Shown: one piece after another, positions 18,266 through 25,999 of the stretch | Layout of the letters: each line of letters opens with the position of its first letter | Numbering within the stretch: the stretch's first letter is position 1 | NCBI GenBank assembly: GCA_004331795.1 | Contig: SJSR01000001.1 | Span: forward strand, 496,001-560,000 | Direction: 5' to 3' | DNA length: 64,000 nt | Source: Erythrobacteraceae bacterium CFH 75059 | GTDB lineage: Bacteria > Pseudomonadota > Alphaproteobacteria > Sphingomonadales > Sphingomonadaceae | The notes under the pieces: model-generated | Told to the model about the DNA's origin: nothing | The model's input: only the letters and a program-made list of their open reading frames with translations | Databases searched by the model: none | Made by a program: the position numbers and the translations under genes

Positions 18266-21200
18266 CGCTGTCCCAGTCCCAGAAAGCCGAACGTGCCGGT
18301 GTCGAGCGTCATCTTGGCCGATGCGAACAGTCCTTCTTGCGTGACCCGGGCGGCGGCGAAGTCGCGGTCGGTGAAGCCGGCCAGATTGTAGCCGACCAGC
18401 AGCAGGATGCCGCCGCCGGGCGTGAAGCCGATCTGCGGACCCACGGCATAGACCAGCGTGCCATTCTCCAGATCGCCCCGCACTGTCGCGACGCCGCCGA
18501 TCTCGACCCGTTCGGCGAGCGAGAAGCGCAGGTCGAGACCGGCAAGCAGGCTGCTGCCCTCCAGCGATGTGCCGCCCTGCTGCTCCAGCGCGTACCGCCC
18601 GCCCACGAACAGGCCGATCTCCGCCTCGCGCGCGGCGCCGCTGCTGCCCGGCTGGCGCGACCAGTTGGCCGAGAGGCTGGCAATCAGCCGCCGCGACAGC
18701 GCGTCTCCGTCGATGGTCAGCGCAGTGATGTCGGGCGAAGGCGTTCCGGGGACCGCGCGGACCTCGTCGCTGCGGAAGGCAAGCTTGCCGAGAAGGGCAA
18801 GAGACGAATCGGCCGGACGCAGCGCGCCGGCCGCGCTGATGTCGAGAATGGCCGCCACCGCACCCGTGTCCGCCGACGCACGGGTCCACAGCAGACCTCC
18901 GCCCAGCACCCGCCCCTCTCCCAATTGCCGCAGAATGCCCGCCGTGACCGCGCTGCGGTCGGCGTCCTCGCCGGCGCGATGCTCGGCGCGGACCGATGCG
19001 GTCCACCGCTCGTGGTGCCAGGTGGCTCCGAGCGTTGCGGCCGTGAAGGTCTCGAAGAGCGCACCGTCCGCACCCAGATGACCGCCACTGGCGACCGGAT
19101 GCAGCGGCTCGGGCACAGCGGCGTCGCGACCGCCAAGCGCGCGGTTGTGGTCAAGCGTCGCGTCGAGCGTGAGTGCCGGGGTGACGGCGAGGGTCTGCGC
19201 CAGACCGAAGGCGGCAAACTGCCGCGCGCCCGTGTCGTCGGCACCCTGCGTGCCGAAGGTCGACAGCAGGCGTGCGCCACGCCACGGCGTGACCTCCACC
19301 CCCGCCCGCAGCGTGCGGGCGGAAATCGCCTCCCCCTCGGCAAGTTCGTAGCTGGCCACCAGCCGCACGTCCGGCAGCAGGGCAAAGCGCGCGCCAAGGC
19401 GGTACTGCGCCGGAAGGTCGATCGCCTCCGCTTCGCCGAGGGCCACCGACGCGCTGGCGTCCAGCTCCAGCCGGTTGCCGAGCAGGCGGCGTGTCGCCCC
19501 GGCCTCCACCACCGTCGAGCGGGCCGTGTCACCCGTCGCCAGCCGGTCCTCTAGCCGCGCAAGGCCGAGCCGGACGTCGTTGTCTCCGGTCCGCCACACC
19601 AGCCCGAGGCGGGCGGCGCGCCGCCGGGCCGCGCCGGACAGCTCGTCCGCCTGCCACAGGCTGCCGACGAGCGACACGGAGTCACTCGCGGAGAGGCGGG
19701 CATCGAGGCCGATCCTGCGCCAGCCCAGTTCGGCGCCGTTCTGCTGACCGACACCGTATGCGGCGTCCACGGACCGGACATAGCCGAGCAGGTCCATGCT
19801 GCCCGTCCGGTGCTCCACCTCCGCCAGCCAGGCCGACGCCGTCTCGGCCCCGCGCGCGGTGACGCCGAATTCGGCCCGCACTTCGGTCGCATCGCCGAGC
19901 GATGCCCGCAGGTCGGCGGCGGCGAGGCGCACGTTCTCTGCCCCGTCGCTCTCGCTGAGGACGGTGACGCCGAGACGCACATCATCGACCGGCGCGATCG
20001 TCGCCCTGGCGCCGCCGGTCCAGTCACCCGATCCCGCCAGCGTGTCCACCTCGTAGTCGACCACCAGGAACTGCGGGTTGAGATCCGCGTCGCGCGACAG
20101 CAGGGGAGCGGCGAGACGCAGCGTGCCGGCCGCAAGGTCGATGGAATAATCGGCAAAGCGCACCAGCTCGCGCCGGGCGATGACGATCTCGGGCCGGATC
20201 CGGTCGCGCACCTCAATCACCACCCGTTCGCTGTTGGCAAGGATGGCGCGGCTGCCGAGCCGGTAGGGACCGGACAGGCCGTTGCCTTGAATGTCCTCGC
20301 GCCGGGCGCGGCTCTGCGCCTCGGCGGCGAAGGCCTGGACCTGCGCGTCACCGACCAGCGCCTCGGCCTTGACGCCCGTCAGCGTGCGCACATAGCGGCC
20401 GAGCAGCGTCTGGTCGAAGGCAGCGACAAAGTCGCCATACAGGGCATAGAAGGTGCGCCCCTCCAGCCGCACGTACAGCTTCTCGCGGGATGGTGCGTCG
20501 AAGCCGCGTCCCGAGCCGTCGGCGTAGACGGTGTAGTAGGCCTTGGGATCGATGCTGCCGAGCAGGCGTCGATCGGCGGCCCTGCCCGCGCTGTCGAAGG
20601 CCGCGGTCAGCAGCAGCGAGCCGAGCACCCGCCCCTTGGCGTAGAAGGCGATCCGTCCGTGGTTCTCGCCCACGGCGCCAAGGTGCCCGGTCTGCGCCCC
20701 GCCATCGAGAGCGTCCGCGTGCAGCGTCCCTTCGGCCAGCCCGACAAGGGTCCATTCCTGTTCCCCCGGAACGATCCACCCCTCAAGCTGCTGCTGACGC
20801 GACATGTCGCCGTCGACGAAGGTGAAGCGAAGGTGCAGCGGGCCGCTGACCATCGTCGGCGCAAGCTCGATCAGGGCCACGCCGTCGTCGTCCGCAACCG
20901 ACCAGGTCGGCGCAGCCGCACCGTGCATGGCAGGACCGATGCCGGCGCTGCTTGCCCTGTCGAGCGCGGCGGCGCTTTCATACGGCGCGTTGATCGCCAC
21001 GGTGCCCGACACGCCGGCGCGGACGGGGCGTCCCTGCCGGTCGGTCAGCTTGACCGCGATCACCGGGCGGCTGGCGCCGTCGGCGATCAGGCGCGAACGG
21101 CCGGGCAGAAGCGCGGCACGCCACGGGCCGCCGGTGTAGAACACCTCCCGCTCAAGCGTCGTGACCGCTGTTCCATCGGCGGCGCGGATGCGCGCGGACA

Positions 21201-23289
21201 GCGCCGTGCGCCCCGCTGCGAGCGGCACGCCGCGCCAGACGCTCACCGCGAAGGTGTCGTCTGCCGCCGCCACCGTCCCGTCGAAGGCGAGGGCGTCGAC
21301 CGGACGCCCGTTCGCCAGCAGCTGCACCGATTCGCGCGGACCGTGCCGGACCGCGACGCGGATCGCGGGCGCACGCGGATTGTGGCCGGCATCCGGGAAC
21401 AGGAACGCCGGCGGTCCGGCGCCGGCGGCCAGCCAGTCGGCGTCGGCTCCGGCGGCTTCGCGCGCGGCGGCGCGCTGGCTTTCGGCATCGGCCTCGGCCG
21501 CATCGGCCGTGGGCGGTGTCCAGCCGGGCACCTCGGCAACGAAGTCGGCCACCACCAGGCTTCCGCCCTGACCCGTCACCAGGCGTGATGCGGACTGGCC
21601 GGCGGTGCGGGTGGAGGAGGCGCACTCCACGAACCGGCCGGCGACGGGCAGCGTCTGCACTTGCGGCTGCACGACATGGGTGCCCGGCTCCAGCCCATCG
21701 AAATGATACCGGCCGTCTCGGTCGGTCACGGCGAAGCTGCCGTCCTGCAGGACGACCCTGACATTCGGAATGCCCGCGCCGGTCCTCGACTCACCGCAGG
21801 CTCCGGCAGTGATGCGCCCGATCACCGTCATCCGGCTCGCGATGGTGTCGCGTTCGATCATGAGCGCGTGCGTTGCGGCGGCCGCCGGCGCGCGTCCATC
21901 GTCCGCCGTCGCCGTGTTGACCGCCTCGCCCGCCGGCGCACCCGGCTGCACGCTCATGGCGTAGGTCACACGCGCCCGCGCCCGGCCCGGCAGCGGCGGG
22001 AGAGCCAGCCGGAAGCCGGGACCGCTCCGATCCAGTGTCAGCGCACCGGGCGCCAGCGTCTGCCCGTCGAGCCGCAGGGTTTCTGCGCGCAGCCGCAGCG
22101 CGGGGCCGGCCGCGTCCGTCAACACGATGCCGCGACGCTCGGCAGCGTCGGGGTTGCTGATCTCCACCGTGTAGAACACCGCATCGCCCGGCGCGGCGCG
22201 GGCGCGGGATGCCGATTTGCTGATCCGCAGCCCTGCCTGCTGACGATCGAGCGGCACGTCGAGCAGCAAGGCCTGCCCCGCTGCAAGGGTGAAGGCCGCA
22301 CCCCACGACCCGTCCGCCAGATGCAGCGGACCGCCGTAGGGGTGCTCGAGCCGCGCGAGGTCGGCCGCGCGCGCGCGCGAGGGCGCGGCATAGCCTGCGG
22401 GCGGCTCGACGCGGAGCCGGTAGGCACCGGCCGGCAGCTGCGGAAAGCTGAACTCGCCTGGCCGCATCGCGACCGGTCGGCCGGCGCCGTCCGTCACCTC
22501 CCGCCCCGTGACGACGGTGCTCGGCCAAGGGGTGACGCCGTCCTGCGCGAACACGGCCGCCGGCTGTCCGGTGGCGGCGTCCACCACGGTGATCCTGGCA
22601 CCGTCCACGGGTGCGCCGGTGGCGCTGTCGAAGGCGATCGCCGGCATGGGCGTGTCGGCGAAGGCGATGGCCGCGCTCAGCACCGTCGTGCCGCCCCCCC
22701 GGGCGAGCGCGGCCAGCCGGACGATCTCGCCCGCCCCGACCGCCAGACGGCAATCCCCGGACACCGCCGGCGGCGGTGCGGTCGCGATGGCGCCGATGAA
22801 CACGCCGCTGTTCACGGTGGTCTCGAAGACGGAAAGCGTCTCGCGATCGCCGCCCCCGCCGGTGAGGGAGACGTCCACCACGTCGATGGCGTTCGGGTCG
22901 ATGTTGGCCTGCGGCAGGGTCAGGGTGAAGTAGAGGGTCTCGCCGACGCGGTAGCCACGCGTCTGCGCGAGGGTGATGGAGGCGGCGCTGTGCGCGGCGA
23001 TGTCCGGCAGGCCGACCGCCCCGCCTCCGCACTGCGGCGTGCGCCATGCGAGGCTCTGTCCCGCCGTCCGGCTCCGCGCGAGGAACGCGATGGCCGCCGC
23101 CGGGCGCTCCACCTCGATGCGCACCGTGTTCGAGCGGGTGGTCGCCGGCCCGCCGCTGCCGGTCCACCGCGCCTCGGCGGTGTTGGTGATCGTCTGCGCC
23201 AGGGCGGACGCGCCGGGCAGGGGCAGCAGCGCGCCCAGCACCGCCGCCACCGCCGCCGCGAGCCTCCGGCCCGAACGCAAGACGATCAC
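18262..23289 (-). CDS. Giant exported protein: DUF11 and CNA-B-like domains plus large C-terminal beta-barrel
   Basis: A 1675-residue protein at the centre of the DUF11 locus. The signal peptide (VIVLRSGRRLAAAVAAVLGALLPLPGASALAQ, here split: VIVLRSGRRL then AAAVAAVLGALLPL) is cleaved near residue 32. Beta-rich N-terminal domains are followed by a DUF11 domain at about 350-470 (ISKSASRARAAPGDAVFYTV), a carboxypeptidase-regulatory/CNA-B-like repeat at about 503-540 (GIPNVRVVLQDGSFAVTDR, DGRYHFDGLEPGTHVV) and Ig-like segments. At about 930-975 lies KLYVRLEGRTFYALYGDF, reminiscent of the pre-barrel region in other giant Ig/DUF11 barrel proteins. From about 975 to the end are amphipathic strands compatible with an outer-membrane barrel. 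I chose GTG 23289 because GGGAGGGGGAGAG abuts it and a signal peptide follows. No function is known. Confidence 0.75.
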   Translation of the reverse strand: MIVLRSGRRLAAAVAAVLGALLPLPGASALAQTITNTAEARWTGSGGPATTRSNTVRIEVERPAAAIAFLARSRTAGQSLAWRTPQCGGGAVGLPDIAAHSAASITLAQTRGYRVGETLYFTLTLPQANIDPNAIDVVDVSLTGGGGDRETLSVFETTVNSGVFIGAIATAPPPAVSGDCRLAVGAGEIVRLAALARGGGTTVLSAAIAFADTPMPAIAFDSATGAPVDGARITVVDAATGQPAAVFAQDGVTPWPSTVVTGREVTDGAGRPVAMRPGEFSFPQLPAGAYRLRVEPPAGYAAPSRARAADLARLEHPYGGPLHLADGSWGAAFTLAAGQALLLDVPLDRQQAGLRISKSASRARAAPGDAVFYTVEISNPDAAERRGIVLTDAAGPALRLRAETLRLDGQTLAPGALTLDRSGPGFRLALPPLPGRARARVTYAMSVQPGAPAGEAVNTATADDGRAPAAAATHALMIERDTIASRMTVIGRITAGACGESRTGAGIPNVRVVLQDGSFAVTDRDGRYHFDGLEPGTHVVQPQVQTLPVAGRFVECASSTRTAGQSASRLVTGQGGSLVVADFVAEVPGWTPPTADAAEADAESQRAAAREAAGADADWLAAGAGPPAFLFPDAGHNPRAPAIRVAVRHGPRESVQLLANGRPVDALAFDGTVAAADDTFAVSVWRGVPLAAGRTALSARIRAADGTAVTTLEREVFYTGGPWRAALLPGRSRLIADGASRPVIAVKLTDRQGRPVRAGVSGTVAINAPYESAAALDRASSAGIGPAMHGAAAPTWSVADDDGVALIELAPTMVSGPLHLRFTFVDGDMSRQQQLEGWIVPGEQEWTLVGLAEGTLHADALDGGAQTGHLGAVGENHGRIAFYAKGRVLGSLLLTAAFDSAGRAADRRLLGSIDPKAYYTVYADGSGRGFDAPSREKLYVRLEGRTFYALYGDFVAAFDQTLLGRYVRTLTGVKAEALVGDAQVQAFAAEAQSRARREDIQGNGLSGPYRLGSRAILANSERVVIEVRDRIRPEIVIARRELVRFADYSIDLAAGTLRLAAPLLSRDADLNPQFLVVDYEVDTLAGSGDWTGGARATIAPVDDVRLGVTVLSESDGAENVRLAAADLRASLGDATEVRAEFGVTARGAETASAWLAEVEHRTGSMDLLGYVRSVDAAYGVGQQNGAELGWRRIGLDARLSASDSVSLVGSLWQADELSGAARRRAARLGLVWRTGDNDVRLGLARLEDRLATGDTARSTVVEAGATRRLLGNRLELDASASVALGEAEAIDLPAQYRLGARFALLPDVRLVASYELAEGEAISARTLRAGVEVTPWRGARLLSTFGTQGADDTGARQFAAFGLAQTLAVTPALTLDATLDHNRALGGRDAAVPEPLHPVASGGHLGADGALFETFTAATLGATWHHERWTASVRAEHRAGEDADRSAVTAGILRQLGEGRVLGGGLLWTRASADTGAVAAILDISAAGALRPADSSLALLGKLAFRSDEVRAVPGTPSPDITALTIDGDALSRRLIASLSANWSRQPGSSGAAREAEIGLFVGGRYALEQQGGTSLEGSSLLAGLDLRFSLAERVEIGGVATVRGDLENGTLVYAVGPQIGFTPGGGILLLVGYNLAGFTDRDFAAARVTQEGLFASAKMTLDTGTFGFLGLGQR

Positions 23290-23314
23290 CTCTCCCCCTC
23301 CCGTCCGGATCGCG

Positions 23315-24406
23315 TCAGTTGATCTTGGCGCGGAACCGGAGGGTGCGGGTCTCCCCGGCACCGATGCTGCTGAAGGTGTGGCTGACGGTGCGGGTGCCGG
23401 CGTTGTAGTTGGCGCTGTCGCTGCCCGCCGTGCCGCCGGTCGCGGCGCAGGTGTCGGGCGCGGTGAAGGCGCCGTTGAGGTACACCGTGCCCGGTTCGTA
23501 GGTCATGGCGGCCGGCACGACGTCGGTCAGCGCCAGGGCATTGGCCGCGGCCGCGCCGCTGGCGTTGGTCACGACGATGCAGTATTCCACCAGCGCCCCT
23601 GGAACGGACCGCGGGCTGCTGCTGCCCAGATAGTCGTCAATGACCCGGCTCACCTTGGTCACCGTCAGCGCCGCGCCGCTGACCCGGTAGTCGCTGCGGG
23701 CGGAATGACGCCCGTCGCGCGCCGTGTCGCCGGTGGCGACCCCCGCGAGGTCGGCAAAGATGGTTTCCACCGTCGTCCGCCCGTTCGGCGTTGTGCTGGG
23801 CGTCTGGGTGATCGCCGTTCCGCCCGATGCCGCCGTTGCCGACAGGATCACCGTTGCGATGTCGCCATTCGCCGGCAGCACTGGCGGGGAGCCGGGCGTG
23901 ATGATCATGTCCGAGACGACATAGACGGTCGCCGCATCGCCCGACGCAAGGTTGCTGAGCGACGTCACCAGCTGGTCGCTGGCGTCGAACCCGGCCGTTG
24001 TCCCGGTCTCGCGGAAGATGCGGATGTTGGTCACATTGAAGTTGTCGTTGCCGCCGAAGGTCGCCGCACCGCTGGCCTGATTGGTGGCGGCAAGCAGGAA
24101 ATCGAGCGTGGCGTTGGAGTTGTTCGTCACGGTGAACGTCGTCACCGCGTTCGTCTGTCCCGGCGACACGGTCACCGCCGCCGTGTCGAGCGTCGCGACG
24201 GTGACGTTGATCCGCCGGTCGACCTTGAACGTGTCGGTGGCGGTGATCTGGTTCTGCGCCACGCCGCCCACGGTGTAGTTGACCTGGACGGTGTTGGTGA
24301 TGTCGGTGCCGGAGGCGGTGCCGACCGGCGCGGACTGCGCCGCGATGGGCGTGCTGACCAGCGCCAGCCCGCTCACCGCAGCGAGCCAGGTGCTCGTGCG
24401 TCTCAT
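23315..24406 (-). CDS. Secreted DUF11-domain protein
   Basis: Exported protein of 363 residues with signal peptide [20 protein letters not shown] cleaved near IAAQS. The N-terminal module opens GTDITNTVQVNYTVGG and continues with NAVTTFTVTNNSNATLDF, a beta-sandwich type also seen in the 327-residue gene of the locus. The C-terminal DUF11 module runs from about residue 245 (LTVTKVSRVIDD, YCIVVTNASGAAAANAL, LTDVVPAAMTYEPGTVYLNG) and ends TRTLRFRAKIN. It is the third gene of a five-gene operon; the giant barrel protein follows after 25 bases. The paired N-module plus DUF11 layout suggests a shared origin with 24947-25930. Biochemical role unknown. Confidence 0.78.
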   Translation of the reverse strand: MRRTSTWLAAVSGLALVSTPIAAQSAPVGTASGTDITNTVQVNYTVGGVAQNQITATDTFKVDRRINVTVATLDTAAVTVSPGQTNAVTTFTVTNNSNATLDFLLAATNQASGAATFGGNDNFNVTNIRIFRETGTTAGFDASDQLVTSLSNLASGDAATVYVVSDMIITPGSPPVLPANGDIATVILSATAASGGTAITQTPSTTPNGRTTVETIFADLAGVATGDTARDGRHSARSDYRVSGAALTVTKVSRVIDDYLGSSSPRSVPGALVEYCIVVTNASGAAAANALALTDVVPAAMTYEPGTVYLNGAFTAPDTCAATGGTAGSDSANYNAGTRTVSHTFSSIGAGETRTLRFRAKIN

Positions 24407-24483
24407 GTTTCAGCCTTTCTGTTGCCCCGCGTCAGATCCCGACCGCCTGCGAGGCCTGGCGGTTTCCCCCGGCGAGCCGCGCC

Positions 24484-24933
24484 TCAGCGCACGGTCGCGA
24501 AGTAGCTCAGCTCTCCTTCCGCCCCCGGCTCGAGCCGGGCGACCGTCCAGCGCACATGCGACACGTCGGCGAGCGTGGCCGGACGGACCGCGCCGTTCTC
24601 GGTTAAGGTCCGGCTGGCGAGTGGGCCGAACTCGGTGCCCCCGTCCACCGACACCTCGAACGGGCCGTCCGCGGCGAGCATAACCTGCGCGGGCAGCGGA
24701 TTGGTGACGACGAACCCGTCGACCGCGACGGCCTGCGTGTTGCGGTAGTGGGTGGAGAAGACGAGCTTGTCCCCCGGCACGACCTGCTCGGGCGGCTGCC
24801 GCGTTTCCACCCCGTCGACGACACGTACGACATGGACCTCGCCGCGAAGCGCGACCGGGCTTTCCTGCGCCCTGAGCGGCGTGGCCGCGAGCAGGGACGC
24901 GCACAGGCAGGCGATCAGTGGACGATGAAACAT
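24484..24933 (-). CDS. Small secreted DUF11-like protein
   Basis: Exported protein of 149 residues. Translation from ATG 24933 gives the signal peptide MFHRPLIACLCASLLAATP with cleavage near LRAQ; the longer open frame upstream has no signal and overlaps the preceding gene. The mature part is a single beta-sandwich: VVPGDKLVFSTHYRNTQA, then GFVVTNPLPAQVMLAADGPF, ending EGELSYFATVR. The pattern of a non-ideal junction sentence (D...NPLPAQV) and the terminal arginine match a minimal DUF11 module without the extra N-domain. It sits 13 bases after the 327-residue protein gene and 77 bases before the 363-residue one, so it is an operon member. Confidence 0.7.
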   Translation of the reverse strand: MFHRPLIACLCASLLAATPLRAQESPVALRGEVHVVRVVDGVETRQPPEQVVPGDKLVFSTHYRNTQAVAVDGFVVTNPLPAQVMLAADGPFEVSVDGGTEFGPLASRTLTENGAVRPATLADVSHVRWTVARLEPGAEGELSYFATVR

Positions 24934-24946
24934 GGTTCGGCGCTTT

Positions 24947-25930
24947 CTAGTCGATGGTGACGGCAAAGGTGACGGTTCGGGTCGCGCTGACGGGCACGGA
25001 GCCTGCGTCGACGCGGACGCTGTTGCCGATGAAGGCGCCGGCATCGCCGTCGCTTGCGTCGGTGAGCGGTGCGTTGTCGAGGCGCAGGCTGCCCGGGCGG
25101 TAGGTGGTGCCGGCCGGGATTGCGTCGGCAATGACCAGCGCGTCGGCCGCGGCGCCGCCGCCGACGCTGGCCACGATGCTGAAGGTGACGGTGGCGCCCG
25201 GAACCGGGCGGCTGCCACCGAACGGATCGGCGATGGTGGCGCTTTTCACGAGCGAGACGGCGGCGACCTGTGCCACCAGCCCGCCATTGCCGAGCGCGCT
25301 GGCACCGGACGTGCCGACCACCGCCGCGCCGCCGCCATGACCGGCCCCGGCGAACAGGGTGCCGGGCGCGCCGGTGCCGGTCACGGCCTCCGCGCGCAGC
25401 CGAACCTGGCTGGTGGCGCCGTTGGCGAGGCCTGTCGGCGCGCTCACCAGGACGAACACGACCTGGCTGGCATCGGCCGCAAGGACCGGGGTCGCGCCGC
25501 CATTGATCAGCGGCAGGTCGACCCCGGGCTCGTAGGTGCCGTTCCCGTTGGTGTCGAGGGCAAGGCCGCTCACCGAGGCGGCAAACGCGTTGCCGCCGAC
25601 GTTCGGATCGGCGAGCAGGGTGAAGGCTTCGGGTCCGTTGCCGGTGTTGGTGACCGTGAAGGCGAGCACCGCGCTGCCGTTGATCGTCACCGGCCCGGCA
25701 TCGTTCGAGACGGTGGTGACGTTGAGCAGCTCGTCCACCCGCACGGTGACCGTGTTCGACGTGACCGACTGGGGATGCCCGCCCGTGGTGAACGTGGCGG
25801 TGGCGGTGTTGCTGATCAGGGTGCCGGCATCCACCCCGCCCGCGGTCAGCGGCGCGGCCGACAAGGCGGCGGCGGCAAGAGCAGCGCCGGCAAGGGCGGC
25901 GGAACGGAGCGGGAGGCGCGGTGTCGTCAT
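24947..25930 (-). CDS. Secreted DUF11-domain protein, first gene of the surface locus
   Basis: Exported protein of 327 residues; the signal peptide MTTPRLPLRSAALAGAALAA is cleaved near LTAGG. The N-terminal module contains GTLISNTATATFTTGG and VLAFTVTNTGNGPEAFTLL. A calcium-loop-like LDTNGNGTYEPGVD stretch lies at about residues 125-138; it has the spaced acidic and asparagine residues often seen in extracellular Ca2+-binding loops. A DUF11 module follows from about residue 230 (VPGATVTFSIVASVGG, IADAIPAGTTYRPGSLRLDN) and the protein ends RTVTFAVTID. It is the promoter-proximal gene of the operon; an AT-rich palindrome lies 16 bases upstream. Function unknown. Confidence 0.78.
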   Translation of the reverse strand: MTTPRLPLRSAALAGAALAAAALSAAPLTAGGVDAGTLISNTATATFTTGGHPQSVTSNTVTVRVDELLNVTTVSNDAGPVTINGSAVLAFTVTNTGNGPEAFTLLADPNVGGNAFAASVSGLALDTNGNGTYEPGVDLPLINGGATPVLAADASQVVFVLVSAPTGLANGATSQVRLRAEAVTGTGAPGTLFAGAGHGGGAAVVGTSGASALGNGGLVAQVAAVSLVKSATIADPFGGSRPVPGATVTFSIVASVGGGAAADALVIADAIPAGTTYRPGSLRLDNAPLTDASDGDAGAFIGNSVRVDAGSVPVSATRTVTFAVTID

Positions 25931-25937
25931 GCGCCGC

Positions 25938-25959
25938 TCTATAGGGTTAATTAATTAAC
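25938..25959 (-). promoter_or_regulatory. Candidate promoter/operator of the DUF11 operon
   Basis: The perfect 14-base palindrome GTTAATTAATTAAC spans 25946-25959, in a region otherwise rich in G and C. On the minus strand it is followed by TATAGA (25938-25943), a good -10 box, only seven bases before the ATG at 25930. That would give a very short or leaderless mRNA. No clear -35 box is seen at the right distance, so an activator or repressor may bind the palindrome. Which regulator is unknown. Confidence 0.45.
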
Positions 25960-25999
25960 GAGCCGTGCGCGCGCCGGCGGGTTGCCGTGGATCCGCGCC

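Noticed and set aside
19810-23322. Long plus-strand frames (592 and 553 residues) opposite the giant DUF11/barrel gene
   Set aside because: Same shadow composition, no signal peptide and no domain; the minus-strand frame has coherent signal peptide and domain structure.
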